Shown here: positions 24,724-34,005 of the stretch, in pieces
Layout: each line of letters opens with the position of its first letter
Numbering within the stretch: the stretch's first letter is position 1
Origin: Chryseobacterium daecheongense
GTDB taxonomy: Bacteria > Bacteroidota > Bacteroidia > Flavobacteriales > Weeksellaceae
Assembly (NCBI GenBank): GCA_027920525.1
Contig: CP115858.1
Location: forward strand, 1,302,001 to 1,366,000
DNA length: 64,000 bases
Reading direction: 5' to 3'
Translations under genes and position numbers: made by a program
The notes under the pieces: generated by a model
What the model was told of the DNA's origin: nothing
The model's input: only the letters and a program-made list of their open reading frames with translations
Databases searched by the model: none

Positions 24724-25692
24724 ATGTTGAAAGCAGGTTTGGTAGGTGCCGGACATTTGGGAAAAATACACTTAAAGCTTCTCAATCAATCAGATAAGTA
24801 TGATTTTGTAGGTTTTCATGATAAAGATGTAGAAAACGGAAAAAAATTGGAAGCCGAGTTTGGCTATACCTATTTTGAAAATTTTGATGATCTGTTGAAT
24901 CAGATTGATATGCTGGATATTGTAACGCCTACAGTTTATCACTATGATTATGCATTAAAGGCCATTGAAAAAAAATTGCATTTCTTCATTGAAAAACCGG
25001 TAACACAAACGCTTGAACAAGCCGAAGAAATCCTTTATAAGTGCCGTGAAAATGGAATAAAAGCACAGGTCGGACACGTGGAAAGGTACAATCCTGCTTT
25101 TATGGCAACCAAGGATTATATTAAAAATCCCATGTTCATTGAAATCCACAGATTGGCTGAATTCAATCCAAGAGGAACCGATGTTTCTGTGGTCCTGGAC
25201 CTGATGATCCACGATCTGGACATTTTATTGAGTATCGTTAAATCTAAGGTAAAAAGCATCCATGCAAGCGGTGTATGTGTCGTAAGTAAAACTCCAGATA
25301 TTGCGAATGCCAGAATAGAATTTGAAAACGGATGTGTCGCCAACCTTACCACTTCAAGAATCTCTATGAAAGCCATGAGAAAAAGTCGCTTCTTTCAAAA
25401 GGACGCCTACATTTCTGTTGACTTCCTTGAGAAAAAAGCAGAAGTAATCCGTATGAAAGATGCTCCGGAAACACCTACTCCATTCGACATGATCATCGAA
25501 AATGCCGAAGGAGAAAAGAATCAGATTTTATTCGAGTATCCCAACATCCAGCCTAACAATGCCATATTAGATGAGCTCAACTCATTTGCCGATTCCATTA
25601 CTGAAGATAAAAATGTAGAAGTATCACTGGAAGACGGAACTGAAGCGCTAAAAGTAGCATTGGAAATTATGAAATTAATCACAAGCAAATAA
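24724..25692 (+). CDS. Gfo/Idh/MocA-family oxidoreductase
   Basis: A 322-residue NAD(P)-dependent oxidoreductase. The N-terminal Rossmann domain starts with GLVGAGHLGKIH (residues 5-16), and the family EKP motif is at residues 90-92 (FIEKPVT). The C-terminal alpha/beta domain provides the substrate site, with GHVERYNP and VVLDLMIHDLDI, the latter carrying the likely catalytic His. Family members act on sugars, inositols, UDP-N-acetyl sugars or biliverdin, so the substrate is open. It could serve surface polysaccharide synthesis, as many bacterial homologues do. It is monocistronic, with a strong hairpin 120 bases after the stop. Confidence 0.88.
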   Translation: MLKAGLVGAGHLGKIHLKLLNQSDKYDFVGFHDKDVENGKKLEAEFGYTYFENFDDLLNQIDMLDIVTPTVYHYDYALKAIEKKLHFFIEKPVTQTLEQAEEILYKCRENGIKAQVGHVERYNPAFMATKDYIKNPMFIEIHRLAEFNPRGTDVSVVLDLMIHDLDILLSIVKSKVKSIHASGVCVVSKTPDIANARIEFENGCVANLTTSRISMKAMRKSRFFQKDAYISVDFLEKKAEVIRMKDAPETPTPFDMIIENAEGEKNQILFEYPNIQPNNAILDELNSFADSITEDKNVEVSLEDGTEALKVALEIMKLITSK

Positions 25693-25813
25693 CTACTCTT
25701 TTCACTTTGGACTTTCACATTTAATCACTGATATTATTTTAAAACCTGTTTAATAAGGTTAAATCCCAGAAAGCCTTTCAGTTTAAATGGCTGTGGTAAA
25801 AATACAATCATAC

Positions 25814-25848
25814 TTCCTCTTTAAATTGTTTATATATTTAAAGAGGAA
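25814..25848 (+). terminator. Hairpin downstream of the Gfo/Idh/MocA gene
   Basis: TTCCTCTTTAAAT (25814-25826) pairs perfectly with ATTTAAAGAGGAA (25836-25848). The loop is 9 bases and a T-rich stretch follows, so it can act as terminator. It lies just upstream of the GH5 -7 box. Confidence 0.7.
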
Positions 25849-25876
25849 TTTTAATTTTAATTCAATAATTTTTAAA

Positions 25877-25884
25877 TATATTTG
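25877..25884 (+). promoter_or_regulatory. -7 box of the GH5 gene
   Basis: TATATTTG is a full TAnnTTTG match. It implies a leader of roughly 50 bases before the ATG at 25940. No -33 TTTG is seen at the usual distance. Confidence 0.45.
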
Positions 25885-25939
25885 TGATTAGTAAACTTAT
25901 AATTCTAAAATCAATCCCATAATCTTATAAAATCCAACT

Positions 25940-27670
25940 ATGAAACGAACCATCCTAATATCCGCACTTTTATTGTCTCAATTTGGGACATCACAATTAT
26001 TGAAAACAAACGGTCAAAAAATAGTTAATGACAAAGGTGAGAATATCCAGCTAAAAGGCTTAGGCTTGGGAGGATGGATGCTGCAGGAAGGATACATGCT
26101 GAAAACAGCAGATTTCGCTGGTCCCCAGTATAAAATCAAGCAAAAGATTTCTGAATTGATCGGTGAAGATGGGATGAAAGAATTTTATAAAGCATACTGG
26201 AAAAACGGAATAACCAAACAGGATATTGATCTGCTTGCAAAAGCAGGCTTTAATTCTATAAGGCTTCCGATGCATTATAACCTGTACACATTGCCAATTG
26301 AACAAGAGCCCGTAAAAGGACAAAATACATGGCTTGAAGAGGGCTTTAAAATGACGGATGATCTTCTGAAATGGTGCGCTGACAACAAAATGTATCTGAT
26401 TCTTGACCTTCACGCTCTTCCCGGAGGCCAGGGAAATGATGTAAACATATCAGACAACGATAAATCTAAACCGTCACTTTGGGAAAGTGAAGAAAATCAG
26501 AAAAAAACCATTGCATTCTGGAAAAAGCTGGCAGAACGTTATAAAGATGAACCATGGATAGGTGGTTATGACCTCATCAATGAGCCTAACATTAATTTCA
26601 CAGGAAAAAATCCCAACGGAACAGATGAAATGTCAAATGCACCATTATGGAAATTCCAGAAAGAAATTACAGAAGCCATCCGTGAAGTGGACAAAAAACA
26701 CATCATTATTCTGGAAGGAAACGGATGGGGAAACAACTATAACGGCCTGACTCCTCTTTGGGATAATAACCTGGTCTTCAGCTTCCATAAATATTGGAAC
26801 AACAATGACGACGCAACCATAAAAGGAATTCTGGATTTAAGAGAAAAGCATAATATTCCGATATGGTTGGGAGAAACAGGTGAAAATTCTAATGTATGGT
26901 TTACAGAACTGATCCAGCTGATGAATAAACACAATATTGGCTATGCTTTCTGGCCAATGAAAAAGATCGATAATACGGCAGGAATTGCCAATGTAAAAAT
27001 TACACCCGAGTATCAGAAACTGTTGGACTATTGGAAAAACGGAGGTGAAAAACCTTCAAAAGAATTTGCAACAAAAGCTTTAATGAAAATAGCAGATAAT
27101 TATAAATTCAGTAATGTTGAAATAAAAAGAGACGTTATCGATGCTATGTTCAGACAGGTAACCGATGACTCTACAAAACCATTTAAAAATCATCAGGCAC
27201 CGGGAAGAATCTTTGCTACCGAATATGATTTGGGCAGAATGGGTTCAGCATATCTGGATAAAGACTTCATCAATCTGTGGGTTAGTGATCCTGCCAAAAG
27301 ATCTGAATGGAATGCAGGTCACCAGATGAGAAATGACGGAGTGGATATTTATTTGTGTAATGACAAAGTAACTAATGCGTATTATGTAGGAAAAACCGAA
27401 AAAGGAGAATGGTTGCAATACACAATTAACAGTAAAGCAGACAAAGCATATACCTTTGATATAAGATATGCCGCTGGTAATGATTCGAAATTGAGAATTG
27501 AAGACGCCGCAGGAAAACAGCTTGCAGTTGTTTCACTGACATCAACAGGAGGAAAAAATCAATGGAAAACTAGTTCAGTGAAGAACGTTAATCTTAAAAA
27601 AGGGGAAAACAAGATCAGAATCATTTTTGAAAATGACGGCGTTGATGTTAATTATTTTGAAGTAAAATAA
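25940..27670 (+). CDS. GH5 glycoside hydrolase with C-terminal CBM6-like module
   Basis: A secreted 576-residue glycosidase with signal peptide (residues 1-19). The GH5 barrel covers about residues 25-365. The acid/base is Glu215 in YDLINEPN and the nucleophile Glu312 in WLGETGEN, with HALPGGQGND as the strand-4 loop. Such enzymes cut beta-1,4- or beta-1,3-linked glucans or mannans. After a linker of helical type, a CBM6/35-like jelly roll spans about residues 430-576 (YDLGRMGSAYLD, then GEWLQYTINS and KKGENKIRI). No T9SS sorting domain is visible. It lies outside the PUL at 50-59 kb and has its own promoter. The exact substrate is inference. Confidence 0.88.
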   Translation: MKRTILISALLLSQFGTSQLLKTNGQKIVNDKGENIQLKGLGLGGWMLQEGYMLKTADFAGPQYKIKQKISELIGEDGMKEFYKAYWKNGITKQDIDLLAKAGFNSIRLPMHYNLYTLPIEQEPVKGQNTWLEEGFKMTDDLLKWCADNKMYLILDLHALPGGQGNDVNISDNDKSKPSLWESEENQKKTIAFWKKLAERYKDEPWIGGYDLINEPNINFTGKNPNGTDEMSNAPLWKFQKEITEAIREVDKKHIIILEGNGWGNNYNGLTPLWDNNLVFSFHKYWNNNDDATIKGILDLREKHNIPIWLGETGENSNVWFTELIQLMNKHNIGYAFWPMKKIDNTAGIANVKITPEYQKLLDYWKNGGEKPSKEFATKALMKIADNYKFSNVEIKRDVIDAMFRQVTDDSTKPFKNHQAPGRIFATEYDLGRMGSAYLDKDFINLWVSDPAKRSEWNAGHQMRNDGVDIYLCNDKVTNAYYVGKTEKGEWLQYTINSKADKAYTFDIRYAAGNDSKLRIEDAAGKQLAVVSLTSTGGKNQWKTSSVKNVNLKKGENKIRIIFENDGVDVNYFEVK

Positions 27671-27919
27671 CCACAACAAAATAAAATAGTAAGTATACCA
27701 AAACACCCTAAATAAATTTATTCATAATAGCGTGATTTAAAATAAATAAAATAAAATTAACAAATTTTTTGATTTTATTTCTCAAATAATTTATTTCAAT
27801 TTTATTTATTAAATTTTTAATTGAATCATGGATTATGTTAAAAATTTACATAAAAAAACAGATATAAATACCTCAAAAACACAACACTGATTTTCATGTA
27901 AAATGCAGTGTATCAATCA

Positions 27920-27950
27920 TTGGCATCATTTTAGATATGCGATATAATTG
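27920..27950 (+). promoter_or_regulatory. Possible promoter of the 996-residue surface protein gene
   Basis: A TTG (27920-27922), a 20-base spacer and TATAATTG (27943-27950), which matches TAnnTTTG in seven of eight positions. The ATG at 27962 is only 11 bases further, so the leader would be very short. Confidence 0.35.
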
Positions 27951-27961
27951 TAAATTTATAA

Positions 27962-30952
27962 ATGATGAAAAAAAAAAATTTTCTGTATTCTTTAATCGGA
28001 ATACTGATAGGATCTTTTGGTGCTCATGCGCAGGCACCAGGAGGAGTATCAGGAGATTTGAGAATCTGGCTTAAGGCAGATAACGGGTTTACTTCTTCCC
28101 AATGGACTGACCAGTCCCCTGCCGGTAACAACTACACGCAAACCAACGCTTCACGACAACCTTTTTTGCAACCTGCCAATGCCAGGTATAATTTTAATCC
28201 GGTTGTTAGCTTTGGAACGACAGGTGCAGATGCACGATTTATGGTAGTACCATCGGGTAAGCCATTTACCGCCAACAGGCTCAATGGTAATATTTTTATT
28301 ATTGTCAATAGAAACTCAGACACTACTTACCGGGACTATCTGGGATTCGGGAATACAGGAACCGGAGCAGGCCTTATGCAAGCCAATTCTCCTGTATTGA
28401 CAGCAAGTTTTAACGGAAATAAAGCCATGCAGCTTTATCCGTACAATCCACCTAACAGTCCTAATCAGAAACTGGATATCGGAAAAACTTATTTATCTGA
28501 TGTTTCCTGGGAAATCGGAGTTGCCGGTGGAATGAAACACGGACTCAATTCTTTTGTTACTTCTGCACCAGGGACTTTTGCGGCAGGATATGCATTAACA
28601 GCTAACGGTTCCATATTAGGTTCACAACCTGAAGTTACGGATGGGAATATGTCTGAGGTAATTGCATACGAACGGGTACTGACTGATGCTGAACTTCAAA
28701 GAGTACGGTCTTATCTTGCTATTAAATATGCTACTTCCCTGGATCAGACCACACCATACAGCTATGTGAATTCGCAAGGTACGACCATATGGGATGCGGC
28801 ATCCAATTCCGGTTATTCTAACAATATTGCAGGAATTGGTCGTGATGATGCAAGTGCCCTGAAACAAGTTCAATCTAAAAGCATCAACAGTACCAACGAA
28901 ATACTGATCAGTTTAGGTAATTCTGCTTCCCAAGACAATGCAACACATGCTGCGGCTAACTCATTTGATAACGATAGGGAATTTCTCACCTGGGGAACCA
29001 ATGGTACAGTTGGATTTACCCCTTATACCAACTCTGGATTCCCATCGGTTACGCATCGGTTTTCCAAAGTGTGGAAAGCCCAAACCAGCAATTACAATAT
29101 AAATGGAAATGATGATGTATATTTCAATGTTCTTAGAGGTTTGATCAACAGTTTTACATTGAGTGAAAAACCACTGTACCTGATCATGAGTACAACGAGT
29201 GATTTTTCAAGTAACACTCACTTTATACCTATCGGAACCAATACCCATACTGTGGACGGAGAGGAGTATGTGAGCGAACCCTATAGAGTAGCTTCTAAAG
29301 CTTTCAACGGATTTACTTCCAATGGCACTTTTTACTTTACCATTGCAGGAACTCCGATAGGTCCCGGAGGAGTATTGGGGAATTTCTGGAACAGAGCAGA
29401 TAAAGATGTAACTGCTGCCTCCGGAACAGTAAACCAATGGGTGGACCAGATGTTCGGGATTAAAACCTCACAAGTTGCGGATGTAACTACAAAACCCAAT
29501 TATGTTCAGGTAAATGATGCTGCTACTGCTGCTACTTTTAACTTTAACCCCTATATTGATTTTACCAATACTAATCAGGCGATAGGAAATGAAGGCGTAG
29601 CACCTTTTGAGGGTTCTAATTCCGAATTAGAAATGTTTTACGTAATAAAAGATAATGTATGGACTGCCAATAACCGTTTTTTTGGAGTTAATTTTGACTT
29701 AAAAAACTCAGCGGCCGGGGCTGCAATCTATGATTGGAATACTCTTACACAGGCTAATTATCTATCGAGAGGAAATACCCCAACCAGTAATAATGCGACC
29801 AACACAGTACTTAATCCGGCTTTGAGTACAACGCTTTCCAATATTTCCAATGTAAGTCTTAGTGCGACCAATAGTACCGTACAACATAGATTAAACGGTA
29901 GTGGTATTGGAACCAATCTTACAGGGCAGACTGTATACATAGGACAAGGAGGGTTTGTATATGGCGCCAATAACCAGTCGAGTATGCCAGGTAACGAGGT
30001 AGGGATTACTGCACAGATTGCAGAACATCTTGCGTTCGGATTTGCTTTAACCGAAACAGAGCGCCGCCAGGTAGAAAGTTATCTTGCCATAAAATACGGA
30101 ACAACATTGGCGGATCTTACCACGGATACCAACTATCGCAACAGTACCGGAAATCCTGTTTTCACTGCTGACGGAACATACCAATATGACATTTTTGGGG
30201 TAGCAAAAGATTTACGTGGTGGATTAGACCAACGGATCTCAAAATCCATCAACAATGATGGCGGACAAGCTACCAACATTATTACTGCATCTACAGATAA
30301 TAATTTCATCAATCAAAATGATACCCATGCTAATCAGCTGACTGATGGTCAATACCTTATTTTTGCATCTAATAATGGAGCACAGACTTTTACCGGGAAA
30401 ACCATTACTGCGGCTGACGGTACTCAGTTCAACAATTCGCTTGCTCTTCAATGGAAAGCAACCGATACGAATAAAGTAGGATGTATCAATCTCCGTTTCG
30501 ATGCAACCAACATTCCTGCACTTGCATCAGGAGAAAACTATTATATGCTTATTTCTCAGGATCCGTCATTTACCAACTCTATTTATCAGAAAGTTGTAAG
30601 AACAAATAATACCATTGATGTTATCCCCAATTTTGCAGACAACAGTAATTCATATTTTACCCTTGCAAAAGCTAATCTTAATATAACAGGAAGTACTGTA
30701 AAAGGAGGTCAGGTAGGTATATCATCAATTCCGGGGTTATTACCATCTGCTTCTGACACTTGGCTGGAACTTAATGCCAAATCTAAAGGAATGGTAATTA
30801 CAAGAGTTTCGGATGCTAATAACATTCCCGCAGGAAACAGACTTAAGGGTATGATCGTATATGATACCACGAAAAAAGAATTTAAAGTATATAACGGAAC
30901 AGAATGGAGAACTTTAGGAACCTCTACTTCCACTTCTATTTTCTGTAATTAA
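27962..30952 (+). CDS. Large exported surface protein with tandem LamG-like/DUF8202-type repeats
   Basis: A 996-residue exported protein with a signal peptide ending near residue 24 (GAHAQ). Two long homologous units follow, about residues 25-470 and 475-900. Each has a jelly-roll-like part beginning with W(x)KAD or WNRAD, a helix with SYLAIKYATSL or SYLAIKYGTTL, and a segment NIAGIGRDD or DIFGVAKDL. This matches the DUF8202-type surface proteins I remember from Flavobacteria. The last 80 residues form a module (LELNAKSKGMVITRV, MIVYDTTKKEFKVYNGTEW) that also occurs twice in the next gene. No T9SS domain is recognisable. A run of 11 A begins 6 bases after the start. Confidence 0.75.
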   Translation: MMKKKNFLYSLIGILIGSFGAHAQAPGGVSGDLRIWLKADNGFTSSQWTDQSPAGNNYTQTNASRQPFLQPANARYNFNPVVSFGTTGADARFMVVPSGKPFTANRLNGNIFIIVNRNSDTTYRDYLGFGNTGTGAGLMQANSPVLTASFNGNKAMQLYPYNPPNSPNQKLDIGKTYLSDVSWEIGVAGGMKHGLNSFVTSAPGTFAAGYALTANGSILGSQPEVTDGNMSEVIAYERVLTDAELQRVRSYLAIKYATSLDQTTPYSYVNSQGTTIWDAASNSGYSNNIAGIGRDDASALKQVQSKSINSTNEILISLGNSASQDNATHAAANSFDNDREFLTWGTNGTVGFTPYTNSGFPSVTHRFSKVWKAQTSNYNINGNDDVYFNVLRGLINSFTLSEKPLYLIMSTTSDFSSNTHFIPIGTNTHTVDGEEYVSEPYRVASKAFNGFTSNGTFYFTIAGTPIGPGGVLGNFWNRADKDVTAASGTVNQWVDQMFGIKTSQVADVTTKPNYVQVNDAATAATFNFNPYIDFTNTNQAIGNEGVAPFEGSNSELEMFYVIKDNVWTANNRFFGVNFDLKNSAAGAAIYDWNTLTQANYLSRGNTPTSNNATNTVLNPALSTTLSNISNVSLSATNSTVQHRLNGSGIGTNLTGQTVYIGQGGFVYGANNQSSMPGNEVGITAQIAEHLAFGFALTETERRQVESYLAIKYGTTLADLTTDTNYRNSTGNPVFTADGTYQYDIFGVAKDLRGGLDQRISKSINNDGGQATNIITASTDNNFINQNDTHANQLTDGQYLIFASNNGAQTFTGKTITAADGTQFNNSLALQWKATDTNKVGCINLRFDATNIPALASGENYYMLISQDPSFTNSIYQKVVRTNNTIDVIPNFADNSNSYFTLAKANLNITGSTVKGGQVGISSIPGLLPSASDTWLELNAKSKGMVITRVSDANNIPAGNRLKGMIVYDTTKKEFKVYNGTEWRTLGTSTSTSIFCN

Positions 30953-30966
30953 AAAAAACATACAAG

Positions 30967-31473
30967 ATGAAAAATATATTCTTAATCTCAGTATTGCTAA
31001 TAAGCTCAGGCATTAATGCCCAGGTTGCAATCGGTAAGAAAAGCATCACAAATAATAATACCATATTAGAATTCGGTAATTCCTCTAACAGGGGAATCGT
31101 ACTTCCTAAAGTAGAAAATGCCACCACAATGAATGCAAGCGAGGGTACTATGGTTTGGGATACCGCTACAGGAAGCTTCAGATATTATGGAGGTACCACT
31201 CCGGCCTGGAATCCACCTGCTGCAGGAGGTACTACGGGAGGTGCGCCTTCGGGTTCGGACGCTAATGATAAAAAGATGATTATCGGGTCAGATACTTCTG
31301 ATGCAGATGGAATACTTATTCTAGAAGCAAAACAGGGAGATAAAGCCCTTGTATTGCCATCGATAAGCCAGCCGTCGGAAAGATTCTCTTCTCCGCCAAC
31401 TGGACTTATGGTCTATGATACGGCAACTAATCAGGTTGCCGTGTTCAATGGCACCAAGTGGACATACTTTTAA
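30967..31473 (+). CDS. Small exported protein sharing a module with the upstream surface protein
   Basis: A 168-residue exported protein with a signal peptide of about 19 residues (MKNIFLISVLLISSGINAQ). It carries two copies of the module at the end of the preceding protein: ILEFGNSSNRGIVLPKV with GTMVWDTATGSFRYYGG (about residues 36-77) and ILEAKQGDKALVLPSI with GLMVYDTATNQVAVFNGTKW (about 118-167), joined by a Gly/Ser/Ala-rich linker. It starts 14 bases after the large gene, so both come from one transcript. The shared module suggests that they assemble together or bind the same ligand. Function is unknown. Confidence 0.75.
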   Translation: MKNIFLISVLLISSGINAQVAIGKKSITNNNTILEFGNSSNRGIVLPKVENATTMNASEGTMVWDTATGSFRYYGGTTPAWNPPAAGGTTGGAPSGSDANDKKMIIGSDTSDADGILILEAKQGDKALVLPSISQPSERFSSPPTGLMVYDTATNQVAVFNGTKWTYF

Positions 31474-31516
31474 TGTATTGCGCCTTATAAAAGATTAGCA
31501 ATTAATCGATATTATT

Positions 31517-31545
31517 TAATCCGGAAGAGTACCTTTTCCGGATTA
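31517..31545 (+). terminator. Hairpin after the surface-protein operon
   Basis: TAATCCGGAA (31517-31526) pairs with TTCCGGATTA (31536-31545) around a 9-base loop. The following T stretch is broken, so termination strength is uncertain. Confidence 0.6.
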
Positions 31546-31650
31546 TTCATTTCTATTGTCAAGACCTGAGTATATCCTAATAAATTAAGCTATGGTTATA
31601 CATGTAAAGAGATTTATTTTTTAAATTTACGGCGATATAAATTGACCATT

Positions 31651-32529
31651 ATGAAAAAAGCAGGATTTCTCTTTCTCTTGATTTCTACATTTACTTTTGC
31701 CCAGCATACAGCCCTGGAACAAAAAATAAATTCTATCATCAATGACAAAAAAGCCACTGTAGGAGTTTCTGTACTGGAAATGGAAAATCAATCACTTTAC
31801 AGCAAAAGCGGAGATAAAAAGCTTCCCATGCAAAGTGTCTTCAAATTTCATATTGCTGCCACTGTTCTCAATTTTGTAGATAAAGGAAAACTGTCGTTAC
31901 ATCAGAAGATTTTAGTTAAAAAATCAGATCTTCTTGAGGATACATGGTCGCCACTTAGAGAAAAATATCCCAATGGTAATATTGAAATTCCTTTAAGTGA
32001 AATTATAGACTTCACCGTTGCGCAGAGTGATAATAATGGGTGCGATATTCTTTTAAGGTTAATTGGCGGAACGGATACAGTTCAAAAATTTATGGATACC
32101 AAAGGAATAAAAAATTTTCAGATCCGCTTTAACGAAGATGAAATGCATAAAGACTGGGATGCACAATATCAAAATTACAGTTCAACAAACTCCATCGTAC
32201 AGGTTTTGAAAAAGTTTTATAAGGGACAGTTACTTTCCAGAAAATCCACAGATTACCTGATGAAGGTAATGCTAGGCACCAAAACAGGAACAAACAAACT
32301 GATTGAGCAGCTTCCTAAAAACACACCTGTGGCTCATAAAACAGGCTCTTCAGGTAAAAATAAAGATGGGCTTACCGGTGCTGAAAACGACATGGGAATT
32401 GTAACCCTTCCGAATGGAAAACATTATGCCATAGCTGTATTTGTAAGCAATTCTATGGAAACAGAAGCTGTAAACTGTAAAATCATTTCAGATATTTCAA
32501 AAGCAGTTTGGGATGATTTTAGTAAGTAA
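31651..32529 (+). CDS. bla: Class A beta-lactamase (CGA/CIA-like)
   Basis: A periplasmic serine beta-lactamase of 292 residues with signal peptide ending at FAQ (residue 18). All class A motifs are visible: Ser62-Val-Phe-Lys65 (S70xxK), Ser126-Asp-Asn128 (SDN), an omega loop with Glu162/Glu164 in NEDEMHKDW and Lys230-Thr-Gly232 (KTG). The sequence resembles the chromosomal CGA and CIA enzymes of Chryseobacterium, which belong to the extended-spectrum PER/VEB-related branch. The hydrolysis spectrum cannot be read directly. The ATG at 31651 is preferred to a TTG nine bases upstream. No ampR-like regulator or mobile element is adjacent, so it looks intrinsic. Confidence 0.92.
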   Translation: MKKAGFLFLLISTFTFAQHTALEQKINSIINDKKATVGVSVLEMENQSLYSKSGDKKLPMQSVFKFHIAATVLNFVDKGKLSLHQKILVKKSDLLEDTWSPLREKYPNGNIEIPLSEIIDFTVAQSDNNGCDILLRLIGGTDTVQKFMDTKGIKNFQIRFNEDEMHKDWDAQYQNYSSTNSIVQVLKKFYKGQLLSRKSTDYLMKVMLGTKTGTNKLIEQLPKNTPVAHKTGSSGKNKDGLTGAENDMGIVTLPNGKHYAIAVFVSNSMETEAVNCKIISDISKAVWDDFSK

Positions 32530-32604
32530 ATATTAAAGCTTAATTTTAAGCGAAATAAAAAGCGCTCAATTAGGGCGTGATTAAACCTAATTTTATTTAT
32601 TACA

Positions 32605-33012
32605 ATGAAAAAAATAGCAATACTTTTCAGCATTTTTTGTTTCAGCTTCTTTTTTTCTCAAAAGAACCAGAACTATTTAGAGGTAGGCTACGCAAGCATT
32701 TGTTGCGGAACACCTTCCGAAGATCCTGTAATTAATTACATATCAAAGTTTCAAAAAAAGAATAAAACAAAACCTTTTGAAATTTACAAACAAAGCGGAC
32801 TGGGCCGGGAGGGGGAATTTAATCTTTATATCGGGATCGATTCCTTAGCAAAAACTAAAAAAAAGAAGTTCATATCCGGACTTAAGGCTGCTATATCTTC
32901 TCAAAATGCAGTAAGAAAAAGCAACAGCGGAAATGTGAACTTTGATGAAACGCAAATCGTCACAAAAGCAGATTTAGCCAATTCAAGAAATTTAACTATC
33001 TATAAAAAATAA
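32605..33012 (+). CDS. Hypothetical exported protein
   Basis: A 135-residue protein with signal peptide MKKIAILFSIFCFSFFFSQ. The mature part has an unusual vicinal cysteine pair, SICCGTPSED, then a compact alpha/beta pattern with FEIYKQSGLGREGEFNLYIGID and a Lys-rich segment near residue 93. I do not recognise a family. The pattern IDSLAKTKKKKFISGLKAAIS looks like a helix after a strand, so a small ferredoxin-like fold is possible. The 3-hydroxyacyl-CoA dehydrogenase gene begins 16 bases downstream and may be on the same transcript. Confidence 0.65.
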   Translation: MKKIAILFSIFCFSFFFSQKNQNYLEVGYASICCGTPSEDPVINYISKFQKKNKTKPFEIYKQSGLGREGEFNLYIGIDSLAKTKKKKFISGLKAAISSQNAVRKSNSGNVNFDETQIVTKADLANSRNLTIYKK

Positions 33013-33028
33013 TTTAATTAAAGGAAAA

Positions 33029-33922
33029 ATGATCAAAAACGTTGTAGTTATCGGAGCTGGAACCATGGGAAATGGTATTGCACATACTTTTGCGCAAAGC
33101 GGATTTAAAGTAAATCTTGTAGATGTTTCTCAGGATGCTTTAGACAGAGGAGTAAAAACCATTACCACCAACCTCGACAGAATAATTGCAAAGGGCAACC
33201 TTACAGAGGAGCAAAAAGCAGAAACTTTAGGAAATATCACCACTTTTACAGAGTTAAAAGAAGCTGTGGGAACCGCTGATTTAATCGTAGAAGCAGCTAC
33301 TGAAAATCAGGATCTGAAACTGAAAATCTTCGGACAGATGGATGAGTTTGCTCCGGAAAACTGTATTCTTGCAACCAACACTTCTTCTATCTCCATTACA
33401 AAGATAGCCGCTGCAACTAAGAGAGCTGATAAGGTGATCGGTATGCACTTTATGAATCCTGTTCCAATTATGAAACTGGTTGAAATCATTAAAGGATACT
33501 CTACTTCCAAAGAGACTTTTGATATCATCTATGATATGAGTAAAACGTTAGGAAAAGTGCCTGTGGAAGTAAATGATTACCCTGGTTTCGTTGCTAACAG
33601 AATTTTAATGCCTATGATCAATGAGTCTATTGAAACATTATATAACGGTGTTGCAGGTGTTGAAGAAATTGATACGGTAATGAAACTTGGAATGGCTCAT
33701 CCAATGGGACCTCTTCAGCTGGCTGATTTCATTGGTCTTGATGTTTGTCTTGCTATTCTTAATGTGATGTATGACGGATTTAAAAATCCAAAATATGCCC
33801 CGAATCCTCTATTGGTAAATATGGTAATGGCAGGAAAACTGGGAGTAAAATCAGGAGAAGGTTTTTATGACTACTCCGAAAGTAAAAAAGCTGAAAAAGT
33901 TTCAAAAATGTTCTCGAAATAA
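33029..33922 (+). CDS. 3-hydroxyacyl-CoA dehydrogenase (3-hydroxybutyryl-CoA type)
   Basis: A 297-residue cytosolic NAD-dependent enzyme that oxidises L-3-hydroxyacyl-CoA to 3-ketoacyl-CoA, in beta-oxidation or butyrate-type pathways. The cofactor loop is GAGTMGNGIA (residues 8-17). LATNTSSISIT and GMHFMNPVPIMKLVEII hold the catalytic His-Glu pair, the His being in MHFMNPVP. The C-terminal substrate domain shows DYPGFVANRILMPMINE and HPMGPLQLADFIGLD. The length matches single-domain Hbd/PaaH. No other beta-oxidation gene is adjacent. The start ATG has A-rich upstream sequence as is usual here. Confidence 0.92.
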   Translation: MIKNVVVIGAGTMGNGIAHTFAQSGFKVNLVDVSQDALDRGVKTITTNLDRIIAKGNLTEEQKAETLGNITTFTELKEAVGTADLIVEAATENQDLKLKIFGQMDEFAPENCILATNTSSISITKIAAATKRADKVIGMHFMNPVPIMKLVEIIKGYSTSKETFDIIYDMSKTLGKVPVEVNDYPGFVANRILMPMINESIETLYNGVAGVEEIDTVMKLGMAHPMGPLQLADFIGLDVCLAILNVMYDGFKNPKYAPNPLLVNMVMAGKLGVKSGEGFYDYSESKKAEKVSKMFSK

Positions 33923-34005
33923 TTCTCAGGATTATCAGTTGTGAGTTATAAGTTATACATTTGAACAACGGTCTGTTCTGGCTGTTATCATTGATCACAA
34001 CCCTA

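Noticed and set aside
31642..31650. TTG start for the beta-lactamase
   Set aside because: It would add three residues before a complete signal peptide that begins at the ATG at 31651.
33961..34005. TTG start for the polytopic membrane protein
   Set aside because: It only adds 15 residues. The ATG at 34006 puts the first helix close to the N-terminus as usual.
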